DNA from: UBA6921 sp964532385
GTDB lineage: Bacteria > Pseudomonadota > Gammaproteobacteria > SG8-11
NCBI GenBank assembly: GCA_964532385.1
Contig: CAZHHW010000036.1
Location: 1-28,776, forward strand
Reading direction: 5' to 3'
Length of the DNA stretch: 28,776 nucleotides
A program made the translations under genes and the position numbers. The notes beneath the pieces were generated by a model that saw nothing but the letters and a program-made list of their open reading frames with translations, searched no databases and was not told the origin of the DNA. Shown piece after piece: positions 15,284 through 24,453 of the stretch. Each line of letters starts with the position of its first letter. Positions within the stretch are counted from its first letter, which is position 1.

Positions 15284-16257
15284 GTCGATACCTCTCTTAA
15301 ACTGAGTTCACCCGAAGCATAGGCGCGGGTCGCGCCGCCGTGTGCAAATAATAACGCACCCTGTGCGTCGATGCCTTCCACCTTGCCGCGCAAGGTTTGC
15401 TGCGGTAAATGCAGCAGCGCCGGTTTGCCCGCGTAGACATCGCGCGCGCGCCAGCGCGGCAAAAAACCTGCGAATCCCTCGCGCTCGAAAGCCTGCAAGG
15501 CCAGCAGCGTGTGTTGCAACACCCGCGCGGCCAGAGGATTGCGTGCCGGTGCCGCACCGTTAATTGAAAGCATATCCACCCAAGGCTGGTCGATGGCGTG
15601 CGCGGCCTCCTGCGGCATCGCGATATTAATGCCAATACCGGCCACCACATAGCATGGGCCGGACGATTCGCCCGCCATTTCCACCAACACGCCCGCCAGT
15701 TTCCTGCCTTGCCAAACCACATCGTTCGGCCATTTCAAGCCAATACCTGGCGCCTCGATTTGCAGTGCTTCGGCGACCGCGATCCCCAGCGCCAGACTCA
15801 AGCCGCCAACCACCGCGGCACCGGAATTAAAACGCCATAACACCGACAAATAAATATTGCCGCCGAACGGCGAAACCCAGGTGCGGCCGCGCCGTCCACG
15901 GCCCGCGCTTTGATGCTCGGCCAGACAAGCCCAGCCGCCGGGGGCCCCGCGCTGCGCGTGTTCCACCAGATAGGCATTGGTCGACGGCAATTCCAGATGC
16001 ACGTCCAGGCGCTTCAATACCGCCCGTGCCAGAGGCGTCAGCGAATCGCGGATAGCTTCGACGCTCAGTAACTCTAACGGCGCCGGGAGGCGATAACCTT
16101 TGCCCGGCACCGCATAAGCATCAATGCCGAGGCTTTTCAGCATTTGCAGATTATTCCATACGGTCGCACGCGTCACGCCCAGGGACTTGCCCAACGCCAC
16201 GCCGGAATGAAAGCGGCCGTCGGCGAGCAGGCGCAGCAAGGCGTGCGGGTCGCTCAT
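15280..16257 (-). CDS. birA: BirA, biotin-protein ligase with N-terminal HTH
   Basis: Activates biotin to biotinyl-AMP and attaches it to acetyl-CoA carboxylase; forms with the HTH domain also repress biotin genes. The 325-residue product has a winged-helix domain (residues about 1-65: LLADGRFHSGVALGKSLGVT, WNNLQMLKSLGIDAYAVPGK), the catalytic loop GRGRRGRTWVSPFGGNIYLS, the KWPNDVVWQGRKLAGVLVEM lysine motif, and a small C-terminal SH3-like domain. This is a bifunctional, E. coli-like architecture. It overlaps both its neighbours by 4 nt. Confidence 0.96.
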   Translation of the reverse strand: MSDPHALLRLLADGRFHSGVALGKSLGVTRATVWNNLQMLKSLGIDAYAVPGKGYRLPAPLELLSVEAIRDSLTPLARAVLKRLDVHLELPSTNAYLVEHAQRGAPGGWACLAEHQSAGRGRRGRTWVSPFGGNIYLSVLWRFNSGAAVVGGLSLALGIAVAEALQIEAPGIGLKWPNDVVWQGRKLAGVLVEMAGESSGPCYVVAGIGINIAMPQEAAHAIDQPWVDMLSINGAAPARNPLAARVLQHTLLALQAFEREGFAGFLPRWRARDVYAGKPALLHLPQQTLRGKVEGIDAQGALLFAHGGATRAYASGELSLREVST

Positions 16258-17834
16258 TGCGTCAGCAAGCCGCGCGCCGTGGATTGCAGTATCCAGCTGC
16301 GCACCATTTCGCGCAGGCCCGCGTCAAAAAAATCCATGGGGTTGTAATCATCGGTCAACACCAGCGCATCGGCATCCGCCGGAAACGTATAGTTGTTGCG
16401 CATGTATGTGCGTACCTCGGAATTAACGCGCGGGTGAATGGCAAGTCCCGGAACCTCGCCCAGCGGCAGCAGCGTGCGCGGGGGACCGGTGTACGCGAAG
16501 ATTTCCAGATTGCCGATCCCTTGCGTGGCCGCCACATCGAACCCCGGATATACATCGACGGTTTCAAACACGCTACGTAAAGTACGCATCATCGACGCGG
16601 TCATGCGCCGTTGTTCGCCGATGCTGCCGATGAAGTTGATACCCAGCACGCCGCCGGGGCGTAACCGTTGCGCGAGCAGTTGATACATTTCACGGCTGAC
16701 CAAGTGATGCGGCATCAGATCACCGCTGTAAGCGTCGAGGATGATGTAGTCGTACGTGCGCGGCGTGGTCAGCAGAAAATGGCGCGCATCGGCGATCACC
16801 ACATCGCCGCTGGTTTTAAAACCAAAGTGGTCGCGCGCCAATTGCGGAATCACCGGGTCGATGTCGACCACGTCGGTGCGTATGCCGCGCGCGCTGTAGC
16901 CGGCGGCAATAAACCCCGCCCCCACGCCGACCACCAGACAATCCCGGCCGTTGGGTTGAAGCCGGTAAGGCATGTATTGCATCAGGTATGCATAAGGATG
17001 CACCGGCAGGCCCGTGCGCACATCCTGAGTTCCCTGCACCAAACCGTCGATCATCAATTGACGCTCGACCCTGTCGCCATAGTCCATCTCGACAACTTTG
17101 ATCGCGCCGTAAAAAGTGTCGCCTGAAAATACCTCGTGCACCTGCACGCCAGGCATGCTCAGCGCGGGCGGCACAATCCATTGTGGTGCCAAAGCGATAC
17201 CTAATAGCACCGCAACGGCAGCGACCACCAAACGCCGCAGCACGGCGAAATACACCGCTGCGATCAGCAACAAAGTAATACCGACCACGTAAAACGCTTG
17301 GCTTACGCCCAAATGCGCGATCAGATAAAACCCGGTGAGCGCGGTGCCGGCCACACTGCCGATGGTAGATAGCGCATACAAACCACCGACGGTGCGCCCA
17401 ATGTTGGCGACCGCGCGCGCGGCGATTTTGACCAGATACGGCGACACGCAACCCAGCAACAGCAAGGATGGACCAAATAATATCAGCGAGCTGACGAAGG
17501 CCCCGGTGCGCAACCCCAACGGCAGAGCCGCTTCCAGCACCGGAGCCTTTAGCCAGGGAACGAGCAACACACAGACCCCGGCGGCGGCAATCAACCCATA
17601 CAAATCAGAACTGTGTCCGCGCCGGTCGGCCATCACGCCGCCGAACCAGTAACCGAGCGCAAGCGAAATCAAGGTGACGCTGATCAGGGAGGTCCATACA
17701 AACAGACTCACGCCGAAAAACGGTCCGATTACGCGCGACCCCAGCACCTCGATTACCATCACCGCTCCGCCGCAGACCAGTGCACTGAATAACAGATAGG
17801 CAAACAACAATTTACTGGGACGGGCTTCGGTCAT
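16254..17834 (-). CDS. Fused membrane / spermidine synthase-like protein
   Basis: A 526-residue protein with about seven hydrophobic segments in the first 230 residues (LLFAYLLFSALVCGGAVMVI, VWTSLISVTLISLALGYWFG, LILFGPSLLLLGCVSPYLVK and others), followed by a Rossmann methyltransferase-like domain of the polyamine aminopropyltransferase type: DCLVVGVGAGFIAAGYSARG, TDVVDIDPVIPQLARDHFGF, VVIADARHFLLTTPRTYDYI, ILDAYSGDLMPHHLVSREMY. The usual GGG motif is altered to GVGAG, so true spermidine synthesis is uncertain; the aspartate after YDYIILDAYSGD is kept. It heads the birA-coaX operon and overlaps birA by 4 nt. A perfect palindrome lies just upstream. Confidence 0.85.
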   Translation of the reverse strand: MTEARPSKLLFAYLLFSALVCGGAVMVIEVLGSRVIGPFFGVSLFVWTSLISVTLISLALGYWFGGVMADRRGHSSDLYGLIAAAGVCVLLVPWLKAPVLEAALPLGLRTGAFVSSLILFGPSLLLLGCVSPYLVKIAARAVANIGRTVGGLYALSTIGSVAGTALTGFYLIAHLGVSQAFYVVGITLLLIAAVYFAVLRRLVVAAVAVLLGIALAPQWIVPPALSMPGVQVHEVFSGDTFYGAIKVVEMDYGDRVERQLMIDGLVQGTQDVRTGLPVHPYAYLMQYMPYRLQPNGRDCLVVGVGAGFIAAGYSARGIRTDVVDIDPVIPQLARDHFGFKTSGDVVIADARHFLLTTPRTYDYIILDAYSGDLMPHHLVSREMYQLLAQRLRPGGVLGINFIGSIGEQRRMTASMMRTLRSVFETVDVYPGFDVAATQGIGNLEIFAYTGPPRTLLPLGEVPGLAIHPRVNSEVRTYMRNNYTFPADADALVLTDDYNPMDFFDAGLREMVRSWILQSTARGLLTQ

Positions 17835-17846
17835 GGCTGCCTCTTA

Positions 17847-17862
17847 AAGAAATTAATTTCTT
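17847..17862. promoter_or_regulatory. Perfect 16-bp palindrome upstream of the birA operon
   Basis: AAGAAATTAATTTCTT is fully self-complementary and ends 13 bp from the start codon of the first operon gene (17834, minus strand). It could be an operator overlapping the leader. It does not resemble the enterobacterial BirA operator. The remaining space up to 17958 holds only a GGTGCGCCGCAC palindromic patch (17891-17902). Confidence 0.4.
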
Positions 17863-17958
17863 GATGATGAATGAGGATGTCGAAGCTCAGGGTGCGCCGC
17901 ACGCCCCCCTTTAAGTTATGCAACATATTAAACATTTTTCGAGGCGAGGTGGTTACCG

Positions 17959-19506
17959 TTACATAGGCGCGTAGACGCGCACTTCCTGTGCGCGGCCTTT
18001 TACGCGGAAAGCGCCGCGCTCGCCCATGATCCGCGCCAGTTCGATGGGCAGGCGCTGATATACCTCCGCGCTGATCAGCACATCGGTCGCCAGTTCTTTA
18101 TTCAGAGTTTCCAGGCGCGAGGCCACATTTACGGCGTCGCCGATGACGGCGTACTTCATACGCGTTTCCCCGCCCATGCTGCCCGCGACCACACGCCCGG
18201 TATGCACGCCGATGCGTGCCTTGAGCTGTGCGATGCCGCTTTTGGTCCAGCATTGCGCCAAACCGCTCGCTTGCCACTCGCCGTTCAGCTCCACCAAGCG
18301 ATCCCGCATGGCCAACGCGCTGCTTAACGCCTGCTGCGGATGGTCCTCGCGAAAATACGGCGCGCCAAACACGGCGAGGATCGCGTCGCCGAGAATTTCA
18401 ATCACGCAGCCATGATGCGCATCAATCAGGGCATTCATCGCGCCCAGATATTGGTTGAGCATGTCCAGCAGTTGCGCCGGCGGCAAGTGTTCGCAAATAG
18501 TCGAATAGCTCGACAGATCGCTGAACAAAATGGTGACCTCGCGCTCTTCCGCGCCGCGCGCCGCGCTATCGCGGTGTTCGAGCAGCTCGCGCGCGACATC
18601 TTCGCTTACGTAGCGCCCGAAGGTGGCGCGAATGAATTCGCGATCTTGTAAACCTTCCGCCATTTTATCGAAATGACGGCTCATCAAACCGAATTCGTCG
18701 CGCCGATCGAGACCCAGGCGCGTGGTGAGTTCGCCGCGCGCGACCGCCGCCGTCGCATCGATGATGCGTGTCAAGGGATCGCGCACGCTGCGCGCGACCG
18801 CCAGCGAAATCACACCCAACAACATCGCGGCAATCCCAAACACCGCCAAAGTGACCCACAAAACATCGTGTTTCATGACTTCAATACGCGACGCCTGCAC
18901 ATCCGCGCCGACCAGCGCGACGCCCTTGCCGGTGGCGTCGCGCACCGGCGCATAGCCTGACAAGGTCAGGCCGAATTCATCGCGGAACGGTTCGTCTTCG
19001 ACCGCCGGCGCATTAAAACCGCTCTGCAATACCGGTAGCGCCGTGGCATCGTATTCATCGCCCGGCGTGGCAAGGGCGCCATCTTTGACAAAATCGATAA
19101 AGAATCGCAACCGGCCGGGCTGATCGGTCAGACGCAGCAAATAAATGCTTTGGATATCGCTGTCGGTATGTGCCGCCGCGGCAAAGCGCGTGCGCAATTC
19201 TTCGTGGTAAGCGGTCGCCGCCTGCGCGTCGAGCGCCACTTCGGCCAGTCGTTCGGGGCTGACCGTCGCCGCTAATCCGGTCACGGTCGTGAGCAGGCGC
19301 CGCTGCAAGTGCGTCAACTCGGAATTGACGCTGTAGAAATAAAAAATGGTCGCAATCAGCGCCAGCGACAGCAATACCGTGCCGCCGTACAATCCGGTCA
19401 GGCGCAGGTGGAAGCGCTGCCATGCGCGCAGGCGCAACAACGGATCGGCCACAGCCTTGATCAGCTTGGACGGATCCTCCGGAATCTGTAGGGGTGTCGC
19501 AGACAT
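17959..19506 (-). CDS. HAMP-linked class III adenylate/guanylate cyclase
   Basis: A 515-residue membrane receptor cyclase that probably makes cAMP. It has one membrane helix near residues 38-58 (GTVLLSLALIATIFYFYSVN), an extracytoplasmic sensor of about 160 residues, a second helix (VLWVTLAVFGIAAMLLGVIS), a HAMP segment (ARSVRDPLTRIIDATAAVAR), then the cyclase domain: VTILFSDLSSYSTICEHLPP with the first metal Asp, GCVIEILGDAILAVFGAPYF with the second, GVHTGRVVAGSMGG, and MKYAVIGDAVNVASRLETLN with the Asn-Arg pair that stabilises the transition state. All main catalytic positions look intact. Ligand is unknown. It stands alone, 124 bp upstream of the birA operon on the same strand. Confidence 0.93.
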   Translation of the reverse strand: MSATPLQIPEDPSKLIKAVADPLLRLRAWQRFHLRLTGLYGGTVLLSLALIATIFYFYSVNSELTHLQRRLLTTVTGLAATVSPERLAEVALDAQAATAYHEELRTRFAAAAHTDSDIQSIYLLRLTDQPGRLRFFIDFVKDGALATPGDEYDATALPVLQSGFNAPAVEDEPFRDEFGLTLSGYAPVRDATGKGVALVGADVQASRIEVMKHDVLWVTLAVFGIAAMLLGVISLAVARSVRDPLTRIIDATAAVARGELTTRLGLDRRDEFGLMSRHFDKMAEGLQDREFIRATFGRYVSEDVARELLEHRDSAARGAEEREVTILFSDLSSYSTICEHLPPAQLLDMLNQYLGAMNALIDAHHGCVIEILGDAILAVFGAPYFREDHPQQALSSALAMRDRLVELNGEWQASGLAQCWTKSGIAQLKARIGVHTGRVVAGSMGGETRMKYAVIGDAVNVASRLETLNKELATDVLISAEVYQRLPIELARIMGERGAFRVKGRAQEVRVYAPM

Positions 19507-19654
19507 CGCTGGGCGGGCGTCACATTATGCGAGGGTGCCATCTTCTTACAATTCATCTGCCGCTTCAATGAGGCGAGTTACGCTCACGTTTGCCGGAATT
19601 TGTCCGATGACTTTACCTGCGCATGTATCAAACCTTGAGCATTGGAAACTTATC

Positions 19655-20077
19655 ATGAACCGTAATAACAGCCTGCTGCTCCTGAGCCTGTGTGCGATGT
19701 TAATGATCAACCATGCGCAGGCGGAACTGTATTCGTGGAAAGACAGTAACGGAAAAACCATTTACAGCGACCGGCCGCCTTTGGACGGGGAGCAAAAAGT
19801 GGCGAGCGAACCCGGCGGCAAGACATCGAAGGATACGGCTTCGAGCGACAAAGGCGAAGATCCGCGCGCGGCGATTCGCCGCGATGAGGCCAAAAAAAAG
19901 AAGCTGCAGGATAACGATAAAAAGCTGATCAAATGGCGCTGCACCGAACTCGAAAAGGAATACCAAAACTTGCTGGTCGCCTATGATGATCTGGTTAAAA
20001 CCGACGCCAAAAAAGCGCAGGCGCTAAAAACAGACGCCGACAATCACAAGGACACCCTCGACAAGCTGTGCAATTAA
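19655..20077 (+). CDS. Secreted DUF4124-domain protein
   Basis: A 140-residue protein with a signal peptide (MNRNNSLLLLSLCAMLMINH, cleaved near AQA-EL) followed at once by the DUF4124 core ELYSWKDSNGKTIYSDRPPL, a short beta-rich module common in proteobacterial periplasmic proteins. The rest is a charged helical region, possibly coiled coil (AKKKKLQDNDKKLIKWRCTE, and LEKEYQNLLVAYDDL), with two Cys (one near the end). ATG 19655 is chosen for the signal peptide; the much longer upstream in-frame extension is not plausible. It is divergent from the cyclase and ends 11 nt from the convergent livF. Function unknown. Confidence 0.82.
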   Translation: MNRNNSLLLLSLCAMLMINHAQAELYSWKDSNGKTIYSDRPPLDGEQKVASEPGGKTSKDTASSDKGEDPRAAIRRDEAKKKKLQDNDKKLIKWRCTELEKEYQNLLVAYDDLVKTDAKKAQALKTDADNHKDTLDKLCN

Positions 20078-20088
20078 TCTTGCGCAGC

Positions 20089-20799
20089 TTATTCACCCAG
20101 ATAGGCATGCCGGACCTGCGCATCGGTCAGGAGTTTGTCGGCGTTACCGGTTAATACGATCGCCCCGCTTTCCATGACATAGCCGCGCCGGCTGATTTCA
20201 AGCGCGCGTTTGGCATTTTGTTCCACCAGTAAAATCGTCACGCCGTCCTGCGCGATCACCCGAATGGTTTCGAAAATCTTTTCCACCATCAGCGGCGCCA
20301 GGCCCATGCTGGGTTCGTCCAGCAACAGCAATTTGGGGCGGCTCATTAACGCGCGCCCCATCGCCAGCATCTGTTGTTCACCGCCGGACAAGGTGCCGGC
20401 TTTTTGCATACGCCGTTCGGCGAGGCGCGGAAATAATGTAAAGACGCGCTCAAGATCGTTTTGAATCACGGCGCGGTCGCGGCGCAGGTAGGCGCCCATG
20501 TCGAGATTTTCCGCCACGCTCATGCGCCCGAAAATACCGCGCCCTTCCGGGATCAACGCCAAACCGAGGCGCGCGATGGCATGCGCGGGTTGCCGGGTAA
20601 TAGCCTGGCCGTCGTAATACACCGAACCGTGGGCGGGCGGCAGCAATCCGCATAACGCTTTCAGCAAGGTGGTTTTACCGGCGCCGTTGGCGCCGATCAG
20701 ACACACCAGCTCGCCGCGCTCGACGTACAAGTCGACCTCGGTTACGGCTTTAATACCGCCGTAAGAGACGGAAAATTGCTTTAATTCAAGCAGCTTCAC
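20089..20799 (-). CDS. livF: LivF-type branched-chain amino acid ABC transporter ATPase
   Basis: Cytoplasmic ATPase of a hydrophobic/branched-chain amino acid importer, 236 residues. Motifs: FSVSYGGIKAVTEVDLYVER, Walker A GANGAGKTTLLKALCG, LALIPEGRGIFGRMSVAENL (typical of LivF), signature LSGGEQQMLAMGRAL, Walker B LLLLDEPSMGLAPLMV, and LLVEQNAKRALEIS. It is the last gene of the operon and overlaps livG by 4 nt. Confidence 0.95.
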   Translation of the reverse strand: MKLLELKQFSVSYGGIKAVTEVDLYVERGELVCLIGANGAGKTTLLKALCGLLPPAHGSVYYDGQAITRQPAHAIARLGLALIPEGRGIFGRMSVAENLDMGAYLRRDRAVIQNDLERVFTLFPRLAERRMQKAGTLSGGEQQMLAMGRALMSRPKLLLLDEPSMGLAPLMVEKIFETIRVIAQDGVTILLVEQNAKRALEISRRGYVMESGAIVLTGNADKLLTDAQVRHAYLGE

Positions 20800-21563
20800 G
20801 CGACCGCTCCACCCAGATAAGCCTCGATCACGCGTGGATCGGTGCGCACGTGCGCGGGCGCGCCTTCGGCGATTTTTTTACCATAGTCAAGCACTGCCAC
20901 CCGGTCGCATAAACCCATCACCAGTTTCACGTCGTGTTCGATCAGCAGCAGCGTTATGCCTAAAGTGGAGCGCAAATCTTGCAGTAACTGCGTGAGCGCG
21001 GCCCGTTCGCTGGGATTCATGCCGGCGGCGGGCTCGTCCAGCGCGAGCAGCTTGGGTTCGGTCGCCAGCGCGCGCGCGATTTCCAGGCGCCGCTGATCGC
21101 CGTAACACAGGTGTTTCGCCAAGCTGCGCGCATGCCTCCCGATGCCCGCGACCTCGAGTAATTCGTGCGCGCGCCGGCGCATCGCCGCCTCTTCGCTGCG
21201 CACCCCGACGGTACGTGTGATGGCGCCCCACACTCCGGTATGCGTGCGGCAATGCCGCCCGACCATGACATTTTCAAGGGCGCTCATGTTGGCGAACAGG
21301 CGGATATTCTGAAAGGTGCGCGCCAAACCCAAATGCACAATCGCGTGCGGCTTGCAGGCAAGCAAGGCCCGGCCGTCGAAATGCACCTGTCCGCCGGTGG
21401 CGGTATACAGCCCGGTGAGCACGTTGAACAAGGTGGTTTTACCGGCGCCGTTGGGGCCGATCAAGCCGAAAATTTCACCGGCGTTGACGCTCAGCGACAC
21501 ATCGCACAGCGCGGCCAGACCGCCGAAGGATTTGTCGATATGTTCCGCGACGAGCAAGGTCAT
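20796..21563 (-). CDS. livG: LivG-type branched-chain amino acid ABC transporter ATPase
   Basis: Partner ATPase of LivF, 255 residues. Motifs: HIDKSFGGLAALCDVSLSVN, Walker A GPNGAGKTTLFNVLTG, LARTFQNIRLFANMSALENV (LivG type), signature LCYGDQRRLEIARAL, Walker B LLALDEPAAGMNPSE, and LLLIEHDVKLVMGLCDRVAV. The signature has CYGD instead of SGGQ, which is common in LivG proteins. It overlaps livM and livF by 4 nt each. Confidence 0.95.
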   Translation of the reverse strand: MTLLVAEHIDKSFGGLAALCDVSLSVNAGEIFGLIGPNGAGKTTLFNVLTGLYTATGGQVHFDGRALLACKPHAIVHLGLARTFQNIRLFANMSALENVMVGRHCRTHTGVWGAITRTVGVRSEEAAMRRRAHELLEVAGIGRHARSLAKHLCYGDQRRLEIARALATEPKLLALDEPAAGMNPSERAALTQLLQDLRSTLGITLLLIEHDVKLVMGLCDRVAVLDYGKKIAEGAPAHVRTDPRVIEAYLGGAVA

Positions 21564-22699
21564 TTGCTGGCGTCATACATGTTGGCGCGCTCTTGTTCGA
21601 GCACAGCGTCGTCGGCATTGAATTCACGCGCGCGGCGCCGCGACGGCAGCAAACCTTCCGGACGCAAAATCATCATCGCCACCAGCGCGAGACCGAAAAT
21701 CAACATGCGTAAATCGGTCGGCTCAACCACCACGCGCCCGAACAGCATGCGTTCGAGTTCGCCGATATAACGCAGCGCCTCGGGCAACACGGTCAACAAA
21801 ACCGCACCCAGAATCACCCCGGGCAGATTGCCCATGCCGCCCAACACGATCATGCACAGAATCATGATCGATTCGAGCAGATTGAAACTCTCCGGACTGA
21901 CAAAGCCTTGAAACCCGGCGAATAATCCCCCGCTCAACCCGGCAAATGACGCACCCATCGCGAACGCCAGCAGCTTGATGTTGCGCGTGTTGATGCCCAT
22001 CGCGGCGGCCGCCACTTCGTCTTCACGAATCGCGATCCACGCGCGCCCGATACGCGAGTCTTGCAACCGCAGGCACACAAAAATGCTCAGCAAGGTGAGC
22101 GCGAGAAACACATAATAAAGCAAGGTGCCGCCGGTAAATGTCATGCCCAGCAACGTCTGGGTTTGGTTCAAACTGAACTCGCCCACGCGTAATGGATCGA
22201 TCAGATTGACCCCTTGCGGACCGTTGGTGATGTTGACCGGCGCATTCAGGTTATTGAGAAAAATACGGATGATCTCGCCGAAACCCAACGTGACGATGGC
22301 CAGATAATCGCCGCGCAAGCGCAACGTCGGCGCGCCCAGCAGCACGCCGAAAAATGCCGCGACCAGCGCCCCCAGCGGCAAGGTCACCCAAAACGGCAAA
22401 TGCAGGCCGAAATGCGGCGACGACAACAACGCGTACACATACGCACCCACGGCGTAAAACGCGATGTAGCCCAAATCGAGCAGGCCCGCATAACCGACCA
22501 CGATGTTGAGACCCAGCGCGAGCATCACGTACAACAAAGTAAAGTTAAGCACGCGCACCCAGGCGCGTCCCAAACCAATATCCACCAGAAACGGCAGCAC
22601 GGCCAATACAATGCCCAGCGCGACGAAGACTGTCCACGCGGCGCGGCGGTCATGTTTGAGGCGGGACCAGTGAAATGCTTGTATCGAACCCTGTTTCAT
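21560..22699 (-). CDS. livM: LivM-type branched-chain amino acid ABC transporter permease
   Basis: Inner-membrane permease of 379 residues with eight or more hydrophobic segments. It has the family stretch VMLALGLNIVVGYAGLLDLG then YIAFYAVGAYVYALL, LRGDYLAIVTLGFGEIIRIF, and ITNGPQGVNLIDP, and near the end IMILCMIVLGGMGNLPGVIL then GAVLLTVLPE. The extra C-terminal tail (PSRRRAREFNADDAVLEQER) is charged and cytoplasmic. Length is within the range for LivM. Its start overlaps the stop of the unrelated membrane gene upstream by 4 nt. Confidence 0.94.
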   Translation of the reverse strand: MKQGSIQAFHWSRLKHDRRAAWTVFVALGIVLAVLPFLVDIGLGRAWVRVLNFTLLYVMLALGLNIVVGYAGLLDLGYIAFYAVGAYVYALLSSPHFGLHLPFWVTLPLGALVAAFFGVLLGAPTLRLRGDYLAIVTLGFGEIIRIFLNNLNAPVNITNGPQGVNLIDPLRVGEFSLNQTQTLLGMTFTGGTLLYYVFLALTLLSIFVCLRLQDSRIGRAWIAIREDEVAAAAMGINTRNIKLLAFAMGASFAGLSGGLFAGFQGFVSPESFNLLESIMILCMIVLGGMGNLPGVILGAVLLTVLPEALRYIGELERMLFGRVVVEPTDLRMLIFGLALVAMMILRPEGLLPSRRRAREFNADDAVLEQERANMYDASK

Positions 22700-24441
22700 T
22701 GACTGTTGCCCACCCGCTTGAGGGCGTCGGTTAATCCAGGACCGCTATTAAAACGCAGCGCGCGCTGTAGCAATTCGGAACGTTCGGCGTTGGTCATTTC
22801 ATTCTTTTCAAACAACAAACCCGCAAATAAATCCGCGATCACTCGATCTTCGCGGTAGGAGAGATAAATCGCCATTTCGTTCATCAAGCGCACATACACT
22901 TTCGGCCGCTGCGCCAACTGCCTGATCGACATCGGCGGCGACAGGGGGTGAAAGTAAACTATTTCGGATTTTTCGATAAGCCCGCTGTTCTGCGCAACGC
23001 GGCGCACCACCACCACGGCGGACGGCTCGCGATACACGCGCGCCCATTCGGCGATGGGAAATAAACGTTCCAGTTCCGCGGGTGAGCCCACGACCGCGTA
23101 ATTGATGTTCCACTGCGCTAAATCCTCCGGGTGATCGAGATAGCGATTGGTGTCGCCAAACACCGTGTGGTGGTTATATTGAAAAATGCGCCGCAGCGGG
23201 GTGATGAAAAATGCCAGGTATCCGCCGAAATGACCTGAATTATAGAGGTTACCCTGCAAATTTTCCGCTTGGATAAAACGCGCCGAACCGGCGGGAAGAA
23301 ATTCATCGCTCACACCATATCCGAAAGACTGCGGCGTGTGCGCGCCGGTAAATTTAATATCGGTGATATACGCAAGCAACGCCAGCGCAAGCGTAGATAA
23401 CGCAAGCGGACGCAACAGCGCATAGCGGCGCCTCGACGCCAACACCGACGCGGCCTGTGTCGCCAACGTTGCGAGCAACGCGGCGTCGACCAATGCAAAT
23501 GCGCCGATAACGCGAGAGTAACGCACGGCCAGGAGGGCAAACGGCGCAACCATCAGCACTTGCGTGAGATCGATTTTATCGCGCGCGCTTACCAAGCCCA
23601 TCACGGTCGCAACCAACATGAGCCAGAACAGTTTGTGCTCACGCCAGTTCGCCGGCTGAAATTCCATGGTGGCCGCGACCAGCGCATTGCCGTTGATGAA
23701 CTGGATAAAAATGTCGTACGAGCGCAGCCCGTAAGGATCGATCACCAACGCGAGGAGCGTAAGCACGCAAACAATATTCAATACCCGCAAACGTTCGCGC
23801 GGCATCGGGACAAGGCCGCGCCATGCCGGCAAGTGGGTATTGAGCCAAGGCTTGATATTTTCACCGGTGACAAACGCAAGTAACACGATCAGGCCGAAGA
23901 TCGCGCCGTGCAGCGAATCCCACAACACCAAAATAACCGGAACGGCATAGAGAAATTTAACCTTGCAGCGCTGCGCGCGGAAGCTGTAAAGCAGATAGCT
24001 CAGTGCGGCCACGCCCAGCAAGGAAAATAATTCGGGGCGCTCGATATAGCGGTAAAAACCGGCCGTGATCGCGGTAACCACGAGTACCGCGCTCAACGCC
24101 GGGGTGGCACCCAGCAAACGATTCGTACGGTAAACAAAAACTGCAATCACCAGCGTAAGCAATAGCTTCAACCCCAGCAATCCGGAACCGCCCCACCGCT
24201 CGTAGATCAGAAAAAATATGATCTGGCTTAACCATTCGTGATTGCTAAACGGCGTTCCGAAGGCGGTGTAGGAGAAGCGTTCTTCGTTGACGATATGACC
24301 GGTGCTTAACATTTCGCGGCCATTGGCCAGGTGCCAGTACATGTCGTAGTCGAAAACCGGGTATAAAACCACGACCACAATGCACACCAGCATTGCGATG
24401 AAAATAACAACCCGGGGAGTAAACATCTGCGGCACAGGCAT
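22696..24441 (-). CDS. Large multi-pass membrane protein, GT-C glycosyltransferase-like, inside the liv operon
   Basis: A 581-residue protein with about ten hydrophobic segments over residues 1-370 and a soluble C-terminal part of about 200 residues. After the first helix comes DYDMYWHLANGREMLSTGHI (residues about 31-50), then YTAFGTPFSNHEWLSQIIFF; an acidic motif after the first membrane helix followed by W-H residues is the pattern of GT-C-like lipid-sugar transferases and related uncharacterised membrane proteins. Other conserved-looking parts are NSGHFGGYLAFF and FGDTNRYLDHP. It overlaps livM by 4 nt and begins 12 nt after livH, so it is translated with the transporter, though no such protein belongs to the standard liv set. 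No substrate can be proposed from sequence alone. Confidence 0.7.
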   Translation of the reverse strand: MPVPQMFTPRVVIFIAMLVCIVVVVLYPVFDYDMYWHLANGREMLSTGHIVNEERFSYTAFGTPFSNHEWLSQIIFFLIYERWGGSGLLGLKLLLTLVIAVFVYRTNRLLGATPALSAVLVVTAITAGFYRYIERPELFSLLGVAALSYLLYSFRAQRCKVKFLYAVPVILVLWDSLHGAIFGLIVLLAFVTGENIKPWLNTHLPAWRGLVPMPRERLRVLNIVCVLTLLALVIDPYGLRSYDIFIQFINGNALVAATMEFQPANWREHKLFWLMLVATVMGLVSARDKIDLTQVLMVAPFALLAVRYSRVIGAFALVDAALLATLATQAASVLASRRRYALLRPLALSTLALALLAYITDIKFTGAHTPQSFGYGVSDEFLPAGSARFIQAENLQGNLYNSGHFGGYLAFFITPLRRIFQYNHHTVFGDTNRYLDHPEDLAQWNINYAVVGSPAELERLFPIAEWARVYREPSAVVVVRRVAQNSGLIEKSEIVYFHPLSPPMSIRQLAQRPKVYVRLMNEMAIYLSYREDRVIADLFAGLLFEKNEMTNAERSELLQRALRFNSGPGLTDALKRVGNSQ

Positions 24442-24453
24442 GTTTGAAGATCG

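Noticed and set aside
17847..17862. BirA operator
   Set aside because: The palindrome does not match the known TTGTAAACC/GGTTTACAA-type site and it is not in front of biotin genes.
19346..19654. N-terminal extension of the DUF4124 protein
   Set aside because: It overlaps the start of the cyclase gene on the other strand and would bury a good signal peptide; ATG 19655 is preferred.
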